DNA of 64,000 nucleotides from Streptomyces sp. TSRI0281 (GTDB taxonomy: Bacteria; Actinomycetota; Actinomycetes; Streptomycetales; Streptomycetaceae), in contig NZ_LWLE01000001.1 in NCBI RefSeq assembly GCF_001905125.1, positions 399,418-463,417 of the forward strand. The letters run 5' to 3'. Of this stretch, positions 33,869 to 42,757 are shown in pieces. The notes below the pieces were generated by a model. It did not search any database, was not told the DNA's origin, and worked only from the letters and a program-made list of their open reading frames with translations. How positions within the stretch are numbered: the stretch's first letter is position 1; every line of letters begins with the position of its first letter. The position numbers were made by a program, and so were the translations under genes.

Positions 33869-35080
33869 ATGCAGGTCATCCAGTCCACGAAGCTCGCCAA
33901 CGTCTGTTACGAAATCCGGGGCCCCGTGCTGGAGGAGGCGATGCGGCTGGAAGCGGCCGGTCAGCGCATCCTCAAGCTCAACACCGGCAACCCTGCCGCG
34001 TTCGGGTTCGAGTGCCCGCCCGAGATCCTCGAAGACATCCTGCGCAACCTCTCCGGGGCGCACGGCTACGGCGACGCGAAGGGCCTGCTGTCCGCGCGCC
34101 GTGCGGTGATGCAGCACTACCAGACCAAGGGGATCGACCTCGACGTCGAGGACATCTACCTCGGCAACGGTGTCTCCGAGCTGATCCAGATGTCGATGCA
34201 GGCGCTGCTCGACGACGGCGACGAGGTGCTCGTACCCGCTCCGGACTATCCGCTGTGGACCGCCTCGGTCTCGCTGGCGGGCGGGACGGCCGTGCACTAC
34301 CGCTGCGACGAGCAGTCCGACTGGATGCCCGACCTGGCCGACATCGAGCGGAAGATCACCGACCGCACCAAGGCCATGGTGATCATCAACCCGAACAACC
34401 CGACCGGCGCGGTGTACGACGACGAGATGCTGCGCGCGCTGACGGAGATCGCCCGGCGGCACCATCTGATCGTCTGCTCCGACGAGATCTACGACCGGAT
34501 CCTGTACGACGGCGCCACCCACACGCCGACCGCGGCGATCGCCCCCGATCTGATGGTGCTGACCTTCAACGGTCTCTCCAAGAACTACCGGGTGGCCGGT
34601 TACCGCTCCGGCTGGATGGCCGTCTGCGGGCCGAAGGCGCACGCCACCTCGTACATCGAGGGGCTGACGATCCTCGCCAATATGCGGCTGTGCGCCAACA
34701 TGCCCTCGCAGCACGCGGTGGCCACCGCGCTCGGCGGGCGGCAGTCGATCAACGACCTGGTGCTGCCCGGCGGGCGCATCCTGGAACAGCGCGACGTGGC
34801 GTACGACCTGCTGACGTCGATCCCCGGGGTGACCTGTGTGAAGCCGAAGGGGGCGCTGTATCTCTTCCCCCGGCTCGACCCCAAGGTCTACAAGATCAAG
34901 GACGACCGGCAGATGGTGCTCGATCTGCTGCGGGCCGAGAAGATCATGGTCGTGCAGGGTACGGGGTTCAACTGGCCGGAGCCCGATCACTTCCGGGTCG
35001 TCACCCTGCCGTCGGTCGAGGACCTGACCGACGCGGTGACCAGAATCGGCAGCTTCCTGGACGGCTACGGTCAGCCGTAG
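33869..35080 (+). CDS. Pyridoxal-phosphate aminotransferase (AlaA-like)
   Basis: A 403-residue fold-type I class I/II aminotransferase. The PLP lysine is Lys238 in L-S-K-N-Y-R-V-A-G-Y-R-S-G-W; N-P-N-N-P-T-G is at 174-180 and Asp205/Tyr208 in S-D-E-I-Y. The Y-R-S-G-W-M pattern and the conserved start I-Q-S-T-K-L match the AlaA-type glutamate-pyruvate aminotransferases. ATG 33869 is chosen because that start follows directly. It probably makes alanine from pyruvate and glutamate. Confidence 0.92.
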   Translation: MQVIQSTKLANVCYEIRGPVLEEAMRLEAAGQRILKLNTGNPAAFGFECPPEILEDILRNLSGAHGYGDAKGLLSARRAVMQHYQTKGIDLDVEDIYLGNGVSELIQMSMQALLDDGDEVLVPAPDYPLWTASVSLAGGTAVHYRCDEQSDWMPDLADIERKITDRTKAMVIINPNNPTGAVYDDEMLRALTEIARRHHLIVCSDEIYDRILYDGATHTPTAAIAPDLMVLTFNGLSKNYRVAGYRSGWMAVCGPKAHATSYIEGLTILANMRLCANMPSQHAVATALGGRQSINDLVLPGGRILEQRDVAYDLLTSIPGVTCVKPKGALYLFPRLDPKVYKIKDDRQMVLDLLRAEKIMVVQGTGFNWPEPDHFRVVTLPSVEDLTDAVTRIGSFLDGYGQP

Positions 35081-35125
35081 GGCAACTACTGTCGGATCGC
35101 ACACAACTTTAGACTGAATCCAAGC

Positions 35126-35155
35126 TAGGATGGCTTCACAGCAATACGCAGGAGG
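35126..35155 (+). promoter_or_regulatory. Probable -10 and ribosome binding site for 35162 gene
   Basis: TAGGAT at 35126-35131 resembles a sigma-HrdB -10; no good -35 is seen. GGAGG at 35151-35155 is 6 bp before ATG 35162. Confidence 0.5.
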
Positions 35156-35161
35156 CCATCC

Positions 35162-35647
35162 ATGTACGAGCCGATCCGCACCAAATCGGTCCACACACCG
35201 GCCGACGACGCCGACTTCCCGCACCGCACCCGCGAGGAGGAGCTGGACATCCAGCTCGCCGGGCATCTGGGCGCACTGCTCGCGGTCACCGACGAGCTGG
35301 GGCTCGGTGCGGCGGGCGACCGCATCGCCGAGCAGGTGGCCCGGCTGCGCGGTGCGCCGCCCGCCCGGCACGCCGGCCTGACCAAAGCGCCCCCGGCCGC
35401 ACTGCACCGCCGCGCCCACGCCCTCGCGGGCCGCGCGCTGGTGGTGGCCGCCGCCCGCGCCGACACGGCGGCGGCGATCCTCTCCGCGGAGCGCATGGAC
35501 GCCCACACGGCGGCGGCCTCCGCCCGGTCCGGAGCGGCGCCCGACTCCGCGTCCGCACCCGACTCCGCGTCCGCCCCCGGCGTACCGTCCGACGCCACTT
35601 CGTCCGACACCGTCCCCGCCGCCTCGCGGCTGGTCGGGGCCCACTGA
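35162..35647 (+). CDS. Hypothetical actinobacterial protein, 161 aa
   Basis: A soluble protein of unknown role. Residues 1-120 are predicted helical and alanine-rich with the start M-Y-E-P-I-R-T-K-S-V-H-T. The C-terminal 40 residues are low complexity and include a tandem P-D-S-A-S-A repeat encoded by a duplicated 18-bp unit near 35541-35576. ATG 35162 has a strong GGAGG. It has no membrane or export signal. It follows the aminotransferase in the same direction but has its own -10-like element. Confidence 0.7.
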   Translation: MYEPIRTKSVHTPADDADFPHRTREEELDIQLAGHLGALLAVTDELGLGAAGDRIAEQVARLRGAPPARHAGLTKAPPAALHRRAHALAGRALVVAAARADTAAAILSAERMDAHTAAASARSGAAPDSASAPDSASAPGVPSDATSSDTVPAASRLVGAH

Positions 35648-35711
35648 CGGCCCCGGTCCACGGGCCGTCGAGGCGCGTGGACCGGGTGCCACCCACCGGC
35701 GGGAGTGCCGG

Positions 35712-37442
35712 TCAGTCGGCCTTGCGCACCCGCACGGTCGCCGACGCCGTCGAGCCGCTGTGCAGCGCGTCGCCCGCGTAGCCGACCGCGTACGTCACCT
35801 GGCCGTTCGCCCGCGGCAGGTCATTGATCCGGAACGTGCCGTCGGCCGCGACCGCCGCCGACGTCAGGATGCCGGTGCCCTTCTTGTCGGTGCGCTCCAC
35901 GGACAGGGTGATCCCGGCCGGAAGGGCGCGGCCCTGCCCGGTCAGCTTGCCGGTGATCTCCAGGGCCTCACCCTTCACGCCCTCCGCCGGAGCGGTCAGC
36001 GCGAGCGTGGTCGGCGCCTTGGCCACGGCCACCGCGAGGGTGACGTCCTCCGCCGGGCGGTGGGTGAGGTCACCGGTGAAGGAGACGGTGTATGTGGCGT
36101 CGCCGACGAGCGAGGGCACGTCCAGGACGGTGAACGAGCCGTCCGCGTCGACCTCCACGGCGGCGAGCTTGCGGTCACCGTTCGCGTCTCGGCGCACCGC
36201 CGACACCTTCACCGGCTCGGCGGAGGCGGGGCCGTCCAGCTCCAACCGCCCCCGGATACCGAGGGGTTCACCGACGACGGCCTGCCCCGGGGTCGTACTG
36301 AGCGCCCCGGTGAAGCGGGAGTCGTGCTGGGCGGCCGGGGGCTGGATCACATGCAGCCAGTACTCGTTGCCGTAGAGATTGGTGGTGACCGCGAAGAGGC
36401 GCGCGCCGTCCTGCGACCAGCCGAGGCCGCGCGGGGCGATCCGGTCCCCCTCCAGCGCGCCGTCGAAGGCGAACTCCAGCGGCGTCGTACGGTCCGCCGG
36501 GTCGGCCGCCTGCACCAGCAGATCGGCCGTGCTCCCGGCGGCGGAGGCCCCCCGCGCGAGGTACGTGCCGTCGCCGCTGAAGGCGACGGCCGATGCCGTG
36601 GCGCCCTCGGGCAGCGGCTGGTACGGGACCGGCGCGTCGGACAGGTCGGCGGCGTCCAGGAGCCGGGTGCCCGCGGCGGCGTCGGCGACCGCGATCCGCT
36701 GCCCGTCGGCGGACTGCGCGACGTCCTTCAGGTCCAGCGCGCCCTTGCCCCCGCTGTCGGCGAACCGGCGCTCGGGCCCGCGCACGAGCGTGCTGCCGCT
36801 CGCGTCGAACGTGGTGAGGAAGGGGTTGGTGACGCCCGTGGTGCGCGGCTGCCCCATGACGAGGCGGCCGGGTTCCTGCGGGCCGCTCCACAGGCGCAGT
36901 CGGCCCAGGTCGTTCCAGCCGGTGCTGACGGCACCGCTGCCCTCGGCCATCCAGAGCCGGCTGTTGCGGTTGTCGCAGTCGCTGGTGGCCGCGGCCTCGG
37001 TGTACCACTGCCTGCCGCCGGCGAACGCCACGTCACGCGGGCACTCCACGTGGTAGTTGGCGTACGCCTGGCCGGTGCGGGTCCGGGTCTGTGTGTCGAA
37101 GGAGAGGATTCCGGTCGACTGGGAGACGTAGAGCGTGGCGCTGTCCGTGCTGAGCGCCATTCCGGAGGGCGAGGTGTCGGTGGCGAGCGTGCCGACCTTC
37201 TCCCCCGCGAAGTTGTACACCTGGACCTGGCCGACGTTGCGGGAGCGGGTGTCGTCGGTGAGGTAGACGCGCTCATGGACGGAGTCGACGACCATCGCCG
37301 AGTACGAGGAGACCGGGAGCTTCGCCACCCGGTCCTCGGCCGCCTGAGCGGCGGGTGCGGCCAGCGCGGTCAGGCCCGCGGTGCCGAGGGTCAGCGCGGT
37401 CAGGGTCGCCGCGGTACGTATGCGATGCCGGGACTGCTTCAA
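35712..37442 (-). CDS. Secreted beta-propeller and Ig-like repeat protein
   Basis: A 576-residue exported protein. The signal peptide ends near A-Q-A-A (residues 1-35). Residues about 40-390 show the repeated strand pattern of a beta-propeller (V-D-S-V-H-E-R-V-Y-L-T-D; G-M-A-L-S-T-D-S-A-T-L-Y-V-S). Two Ig-like (Big) domains follow from about 400. No catalytic residues are evident; adhesion or scaffold use is plausible. TTG 37442 is chosen because GGGGGAACGAAG precedes it directly and the signal peptide begins there. The three hairpins at 37576-37731 separate it from pckG. Confidence 0.85.
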   Translation of the reverse strand: MKQSRHRIRTAATLTALTLGTAGLTALAAPAAQAAEDRVAKLPVSSYSAMVVDSVHERVYLTDDTRSRNVGQVQVYNFAGEKVGTLATDTSPSGMALSTDSATLYVSQSTGILSFDTQTRTRTGQAYANYHVECPRDVAFAGGRQWYTEAAATSDCDNRNSRLWMAEGSGAVSTGWNDLGRLRLWSGPQEPGRLVMGQPRTTGVTNPFLTTFDASGSTLVRGPERRFADSGGKGALDLKDVAQSADGQRIAVADAAAGTRLLDAADLSDAPVPYQPLPEGATASAVAFSGDGTYLARGASAAGSTADLLVQAADPADRTTPLEFAFDGALEGDRIAPRGLGWSQDGARLFAVTTNLYGNEYWLHVIQPPAAQHDSRFTGALSTTPGQAVVGEPLGIRGRLELDGPASAEPVKVSAVRRDANGDRKLAAVEVDADGSFTVLDVPSLVGDATYTVSFTGDLTHRPAEDVTLAVAVAKAPTTLALTAPAEGVKGEALEITGKLTGQGRALPAGITLSVERTDKKGTGILTSAAVAADGTFRINDLPRANGQVTYAVGYAGDALHSGSTASATVRVRKAD

Positions 37443-37575
37443 CTTCGTTCCCCCACAGGCTCGGTAGGCCCCCACCTGACGAGCGGGACGCCTTGTGAAG
37501 AATGAGTCAACAGAAGTGAAGATCCCGTGCGCAAGGATATGGCGATGCCTGGACGTTCCCGGCGAAAAGGGGCGA

Positions 37576-37605
37576 CCCCCGGAGCCATGAGGGGGGCTCC
37601 GGGGG
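37576..37605 (-). terminator. Hairpin upstream of the propeller gene
   Basis: Perfect 11-bp stem (37576-37586 with 37595-37605), 8-nt loop. It is the last of three hairpins on the minus strand after pckG. Confidence 0.6.
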
Positions 37606-37680
37606 CCGTACCGCGGCGGGCTGTTGGACCCCACAGGTCAGGGCGGATGTCGGAAGACCCGGCCGCGGGGGTCCGGGCGC

Positions 37681-37731
37681 GGGCGCACCTCGGTGGTGCG
37701 CCCGGTGGGCGGCGCCGCGCGGGCGCCGCCC
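37681..37731 (-). terminator. Tandem terminators of pckG
   Basis: Two hairpins follow the pckG stop: 37707-37716 with 37722-37731 (10 bp) and 37681-37689 with 37695-37703 (9 bp). With the 37576 hairpin they form a triple barrier, which fits a highly expressed gene. Confidence 0.72.
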
Positions 37732-37741
37732 CGGGACGGCG

Positions 37742-39574
37742 TCAGCCCAGGCGCTCGACCAGCGCGTGGTACTCGTCCCACAGTTCCTTGGGCGTGTGGT
37801 CACCGAAGGTGTTGAGGTGATCGGGGACCAACGCGGCCTCCTCGCGCCAGACCTTCTTGTCCACGGTGAGCAGGTAGTCCAGGTCGGACTCGGAGAGGTC
37901 CAGGCCCTCGGTGTCCAGGGAGCCCTTGGCGGGCAGGATGCCGATCGGGGACTCGACGCCCTCGGCCCGGCCCTCCAGCCGCTCGACGATCCACTTGAGG
38001 ACGCGGCTGTTCTCGCCGAAGCCGGGCCACACGAACGTGCCCGCCTCGTTCTTGCGGAACCAGTTCACGTAGTAGATCTTCGGCAGCTTGGCCTGGTCCT
38101 TGCCGGCGCCGACCTTGACCCAGTGGTTCATGTAGTCGCCCATGTTGTAGCCGCAGAACGGCAGCATGGCGAACGGGTCGCGGCGCAGCTCGCCGACCTT
38201 GCCCTCGGCGGCGGCGGTCTTCTCGGAGGCGACGTTGGCCCCGAGGAAGACGCCGTGCTGCCAGTCGAAGGACTCGGTGACCAGCGGCACGGCCGAGGCG
38301 CGGCGGCCACCGAAGAGGATGGCCGAGATCGGCACGCCCTTGGGGTCCTCCCACTCGGGCGCGATGATCGGGCACTGGCCGGCGGGGACGGTGAAGCGGG
38401 CGTTGGGGTGCGCGGCGGGCGTGCCGGACTCGGGGGTCCAGTCGTTGCCCTTCCAGTCCGTGAGGTGCGCGGGCGCCTCCTCGGTCATGCCCTCCCACCA
38501 CACGTCGCCGTCGTCGGTGAGCGCGACGTTGGTGAAGACGGAGTTGCCCCACATGGTCTTCATCGCGTTGGCGTTGGTGTGCTCGCCGGTGCCGGGCGCG
38601 ACACCGAAGAACCCGGCCTCGGGGTTGATCGCGTAGAGCCGGCCGTCCTCACCGAACCGCATCCAGGCGATGTCGTCGCCGATGGTCTCGACGGTCCAGC
38701 CGGGGATCGTCGGCTCCAGCATGGCGAGGTTGGTCTTGCCGCAGGCGCTCGGGAAGGCGGCGGCGACGTACGTGGGGCCCTGGGACTCACCCTTCGGCGG
38801 CGTGAGCTTGAGGATCAGCATGTGCTCGGCGAGCCAGCCCTCGTCGCGGGCCATCACGGACGCGATGCGCAGGGCGTAGCACTTCTTGCCGAGCAGGGCG
38901 TTGCCGCCGTAGCCGGAGCCGTAGGACCAGATCTCGCGGTCCTCGGGGAAGTGCGAGATGTACTTGGTGGAGTTGCACGGCCACGGAACGTCCTCCTGGC
39001 CCTCCTCCAGGGGTGCGCCCAGCGTGTGGACGGCCTTGACGAAGAAGCCGTCGGTGCCGAGCTCGTCCAGGACGGCCTGTCCCATGCGGGTCATGGTGCG
39101 CATGGAGACGGCGACGTACGCGGAGTCGGTGATCTCGACGCCGATCGCGGAGAGCGGCGAGCCGACGGGGCCCATGCAGAACGGCACGACGTACATGGTG
39201 CGCCCGCGCATGGAGCCGCGGAAGACGCCCTGTTCACCGGTGAAGATCTCCCGCATCTCGGCGGGGGCCTTCCAGTGGTTGGTGGGGCCCGCGTCCTTCT
39301 CCAGTGCGGAGCAGATGAAGGTGCGGTCCTCGACACGGGCGACGTCGCTCGGGTCGGACGCGGCGTAGTACGAGTTCGGGCGCTTGGCCTCGTCGAGTTT
39401 CGTGAACGTGCCCTTGGCGACGAGCTCCCCGCACAGGCGCTCGTACTCGGCCTCGGAGCCGTCGCACCAGACCACCCGGTCCGGCTCGGTGAGGGCTGCG
39501 ATCTCGTCGACCCAGGAGACGAGCTCCGGGTGGTTGGTGGGGACAGTGAGGGGAGCCGCGATGTCGCGCGCCAC
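37742..39574 (-). CDS. pckG: Phosphoenolpyruvate carboxykinase (GTP)
   Basis: A 610-residue PEPCK that converts oxaloacetate and GTP to PEP, CO2 and GDP. The kinase P-loop P-S-A-C-G-K-T-N-L and the F-G-G-R-R stretch are present, as are the C-terminal GTP-enzyme features (V-N-W-F-R-K). The length matches GTP-type enzymes. GTG 39574 follows AAGGAG and gives the family's usual N-terminus; longer in-frame starts upstream are not supported. It links gluconeogenesis to the TCA cycle. Confidence 0.96.
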   Translation of the reverse strand: MARDIAAPLTVPTNHPELVSWVDEIAALTEPDRVVWCDGSEAEYERLCGELVAKGTFTKLDEAKRPNSYYAASDPSDVARVEDRTFICSALEKDAGPTNHWKAPAEMREIFTGEQGVFRGSMRGRTMYVVPFCMGPVGSPLSAIGVEITDSAYVAVSMRTMTRMGQAVLDELGTDGFFVKAVHTLGAPLEEGQEDVPWPCNSTKYISHFPEDREIWSYGSGYGGNALLGKKCYALRIASVMARDEGWLAEHMLILKLTPPKGESQGPTYVAAAFPSACGKTNLAMLEPTIPGWTVETIGDDIAWMRFGEDGRLYAINPEAGFFGVAPGTGEHTNANAMKTMWGNSVFTNVALTDDGDVWWEGMTEEAPAHLTDWKGNDWTPESGTPAAHPNARFTVPAGQCPIIAPEWEDPKGVPISAILFGGRRASAVPLVTESFDWQHGVFLGANVASEKTAAAEGKVGELRRDPFAMLPFCGYNMGDYMNHWVKVGAGKDQAKLPKIYYVNWFRKNEAGTFVWPGFGENSRVLKWIVERLEGRAEGVESPIGILPAKGSLDTEGLDLSESDLDYLLTVDKKVWREEAALVPDHLNTFGDHTPKELWDEYHALVERLG

Positions 39575-39755
39575 GATCGCTCCTTGTTGAGGGTGTCTGT
39601 TGTCAGTTGCCCCGTGGGGGCCGCGACCCGGATGCTTCGAACCTTTCGATTTCCCATGGCGCTCATCCGGTGCCGACCGCACTCATTTGATCATCCGACC
39701 GATTCGCCCATATGTCCAGGGGGCCGCACACGTGAGCATCGCCACTCATATCCGA

Positions 39756-39775
39756 TACCTACGGTGGCGTAGGTA
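39756..39775. promoter_or_regulatory. Perfect dyad before the trhA start
   Basis: TACCTACG-GTGG-CGTAGGTA: 8-bp perfect arms, 4-bp spacer, ending 10 bp before ATG 39786. It leaves little room for a ribosome binding site, so protein binding here would block both transcription and translation. It resembles TetR-family operators of the CCTACG type, which is inference from memory of such sites. Confidence 0.6.
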
Positions 39776-39785
39776 GCATGCGGAT

Positions 39786-40475
39786 ATGACTTCTGCCGCC
39801 GCTGCCGCTGCGCCCGAACCCGTCGCACTCGACCCCGTACCGGTGAAACCGCGGATGCGCGGCTGGCTGCACGCGGGGATGTTCCCCGCGGTCCTGATCG
39901 CCGGGGTCACCCTGATCGCCCTCACCGACAGCACCCGCGGCCGGATCGCGTGCACGGTGTACATCGTGAGCGCCTGTCTGCTGTTCGGTGTGAGCGCGAT
40001 CTACCACCGCGGCACCTGGGGGCCGCGCGGCGAGGCGGTGCTCCGCAGGCTCGACCACGCCAACATCTTTCTGATCATCGCGGGCACCTATACCCCGCTG
40101 ACCCTGCTCCTCCTCCCGGAGTCCACCGGTCGGCCGCTCCTTTGGGCGGTCTGGGCGGCAGCGGTGGCGGGAATCGCCTTCCGGGTGTTCTGGGTCGGCG
40201 CCCCGCGCTGGCTCTACACCCCCTGCTACATCGCGATGGGGTGGGCGGCGGTCTTCTTCCTGCCCGACTTCCTGCGCACCGGTGGAATCGCGGTGCTGGT
40301 CCTCGTCGTCGTCGGCGGGCTGCTCTACAGCGCGGGCGGCGTGATCTACGGCATCAAGCGCCCCAACCCGTCACCGCGCTGGTTCGGCTTCCACGAGGTC
40401 TTCCACTCGCTGACCCTGGCGGCGTTCGTCGTGCACTACGTCGGCATCTCGCTGGTCGCCTACCAGCACGGCTGA
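39786..40475 (+). CDS. trhA: TrhA/hemolysin III family membrane protein
   Basis: A 229-residue PAQR/hemolysin-III protein with seven membrane helices. Family residues are visible: S-A-I-Y-H-R near the start of helix 3, R-L-D-H-A-N-I-F-L-I-I-A-G-T-Y-T-P, and F-H-E-V-F-H near the C-terminus, supplying the metal-site histidines. Members affect membrane lipid homeostasis; haemolysis is not the usual role. Start ATG 39786. Confidence 0.93.
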   Translation: MTSAAAAAAPEPVALDPVPVKPRMRGWLHAGMFPAVLIAGVTLIALTDSTRGRIACTVYIVSACLLFGVSAIYHRGTWGPRGEAVLRRLDHANIFLIIAGTYTPLTLLLLPESTGRPLLWAVWAAAVAGIAFRVFWVGAPRWLYTPCYIAMGWAAVFFLPDFLRTGGIAVLVLVVVGGLLYSAGGVIYGIKRPNPSPRWFGFHEVFHSLTLAAFVVHYVGISLVAYQHG

Positions 40476-40505
40476 GCGGTCCACCCCGCGGGCGGACAAG
40501 CGAGG

Positions 40506-40540
40506 AAAGGGGCCGAACTCCGGTGGAGTTCGGCCCCTTT
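40506..40540. terminator. Bidirectional terminator between trhA and DUF255 gene
   Basis: Perfect 16-bp stem AAAGGGGCCGAACTCC with its complement (40506-40521, 40525-40540) and 3-nt loop. The T-tail on one strand and the A-run on the other mark it as a convergent-gene terminator. Confidence 0.88.
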
Positions 40541-40606
40541 TCCGCGCCGGGCCTCAGCGGCCCACGCCCGTGTCGGGCCTCGACGGCCCCTCCCCCGTAC
40601 CCGGTC

Positions 40607-42628
40607 TCAGCCGCCCAGCTTCCGCTCCAGCTCGGCCGCGTCCGTCGTCGGCGCGTCACAGACGAAATGCCGGCAGACATACGCGGTCGGCGCCCCGCCC
40701 ACCTGCGGCCGGTCCACCAGCAGCGGGAACTCCGCACCGGCGTCCGGCCCCTCGCCCGCCGCGACGACCGCACCCGGCGCCCGGCCCAGCAGCGCCGTAC
40801 GGTGCAGCTCACCGCCGACCGGACCGGCGACGGCCACCTCGCGCGGCCCGTCCAGCAGCGCCTCGGTGACCGCGAGCCCCCAGCCGATGAACCGGGGGGC
40901 GCGCGGCGCGAGCGCCTTCACCACCCCCAGGGCACCCTCGGCGGCGGTGCGGTGGGCCTCCGAGCCGGTGTACGCCGCGTAGGAGAGCAGGGCGCCCGCC
41001 GCCGCCGTCCAGCCGGCCGGAGTGGCGCTGTCGGTGGGGTCCTGCGGGCGGCGGATCAGCTGCTCGGCGTCGTGCGCGGTGTCGTACAGCTGGCCGCCCT
41101 CGCCGGTGAACTGCTCCAGCACGATGTCCAGCAGGAAGCCCGCGAACTCCAGCCAGGCCCCCTCACCGGTGACGGCGGCCAGCGCGAGGAAGCCCTCCGC
41201 CACATCGCCGTAGTCCTCCAGCACCCCGGCGTTGGTACCCGTACGCCCGTCCCTGGAGGTCCGCGACAGCCGGGCGACCTCGCCCAGATGGACCCGTACG
41301 AGCAGGTCGGCGGCCTCGGTGGCCCGCTCGATCAGATCGGGCCGCCCGAAGTACGCCCCGGTCTCCGCGAGCGCCGCGACGGCGAGCCCGTTCCAGGCGG
41401 CGACCACCTTGTCGTCCCGCCCCGGCCGCACCCGCTCCTCGCGCGCCGACAGCAGCCTGGCCCGTACCTCGGCGACCCGCGCGGGGTCCGCCCCGTCCCC
41501 GGCCCTCGGCAGCCGGAGGACGGAGGAACCCTCCTCGAAGGTCCCCTCCTCGGTCACGCCGAAGTGCGCGGCGGCGAAGGCGGCATCACTCTCCCCGAGC
41601 ACCTCGCGCAGTTGCTCGGGCGTCCACACGTAGAACGCGCCCTCGACATGCCTGCCGCTCGCGTCCACGCTGTCGGCGTCCAGCGCGGAGGCGAAGCCGC
41701 CCTCGGCCGTCCGCAGCTCGCTCACCATGAAGTCGGCGGTCTCCAGGGCGATCCGGCGGGCCAGATCCGACCCGGTGGCGCGCCACAGATGGGCGTACAC
41801 GCGGCACAGCAGCGCGTTGTCGTACAGCATCTTCTCGAAGTGCGGGACCACCCATTCCCGGTCCACGGAGTAGCGGGAGAAACCGCCGCCGAGCTGGTCG
41901 TAGATCCCGCCCCGGGCCATCGCCTCGCAGGTGTCGGCGGCCATCTGGAGCGCGCCCTCGGCCCCGGTGCGGGCATGGTGCCGCAGCAGGAACTCGATCG
42001 CCATGGACGGCGGGAACTTGGGCGCGCCGCCGAACCCGCCGTGCTTCTCGTCGTACTCCCGGGTCAGCCCGAGCAGCGCCTGCGCCGTGTCCGACTCGTC
42101 CGGCACGCCCTCGCCGCCATGGGCCAGGGAGCGCCCGGCCAGGTCCCGGACGATGCGCGCGGCCACCTCGGCGACCTCCTCGCGCCGGTCGGTCCACGCG
42201 GCGCTGACCCCTTCGAGCACCTGCCGGAAGGAGGGCGAGCCATGGCGGGGCTCGGGCGGGAAGTACGTACCGAAGTAGAAGGGTTCGGCGTCCCCGGTGA
42301 GGAAGACGGTCATCGGCCAGCCGCCCTGCCCGGTCGCCGCCTGCACCGCCTCCATATAGACGGCGTCGACGTCGGGCCGTTCCTCCCGGTCGACCTTCAC
42401 CGGCACGAAGTGCTCATTCAGATAGGCCGCCACGGTCTCGTCCTCGAACGACTCGTGCGCCATCACATGGCACCAGTGACAGCTCGCGTAGCCGACGCTG
42501 AGAAGCACCGGCACGTTCCGCCTGCGTGCCTCCTCGAACGCTTCGGGCGACCAGGGCCACCAGTCGACGGGGTTGTCGGCGTGCTGGAGGAGGTACGGGG
42601 AGGTGGTCTGCGCAAGTCGGTTGGCCAT
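40607..42628 (-). CDS. DUF255 thioredoxin-fold protein (YyaL/SPATA20-like)
   Basis: A 673-residue cytoplasmic protein. The N-terminal thioredoxin-like DUF255 domain (about 1-165) has the core H-A-D-N-P-V-D-W and C-H-W-C-H-V-M. The rest is an alpha/alpha-toroid as in N-acylglucosamine 2-epimerase-like proteins (F-S-R-Y-S-V-D, W-N-G-L-A). The function is not established in bacteria. ATG 42628 gives the family's exact N-terminus. It is divergent from the STAND gene with a 129-bp gap. Confidence 0.92.
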   Translation of the reverse strand: MANRLAQTTSPYLLQHADNPVDWWPWSPEAFEEARRRNVPVLLSVGYASCHWCHVMAHESFEDETVAAYLNEHFVPVKVDREERPDVDAVYMEAVQAATGQGGWPMTVFLTGDAEPFYFGTYFPPEPRHGSPSFRQVLEGVSAAWTDRREEVAEVAARIVRDLAGRSLAHGGEGVPDESDTAQALLGLTREYDEKHGGFGGAPKFPPSMAIEFLLRHHARTGAEGALQMAADTCEAMARGGIYDQLGGGFSRYSVDREWVVPHFEKMLYDNALLCRVYAHLWRATGSDLARRIALETADFMVSELRTAEGGFASALDADSVDASGRHVEGAFYVWTPEQLREVLGESDAAFAAAHFGVTEEGTFEEGSSVLRLPRAGDGADPARVAEVRARLLSAREERVRPGRDDKVVAAWNGLAVAALAETGAYFGRPDLIERATEAADLLVRVHLGEVARLSRTSRDGRTGTNAGVLEDYGDVAEGFLALAAVTGEGAWLEFAGFLLDIVLEQFTGEGGQLYDTAHDAEQLIRRPQDPTDSATPAGWTAAAGALLSYAAYTGSEAHRTAAEGALGVVKALAPRAPRFIGWGLAVTEALLDGPREVAVAGPVGGELHRTALLGRAPGAVVAAGEGPDAGAEFPLLVDRPQVGGAPTAYVCRHFVCDAPTTDAAELERKLGG

Positions 42629-42757
42629 GCGCCCAATCCTTGCGTACGTGGCCGGACGGTGCCCGCGCGCCACGGGCCGGACGCGAACCGATGGACCTCG
42701 CCGAGCCCGCGCAGGACACTTGGCGCGACAGGCCGGAGCTCTCGGAGGGGGACACAC

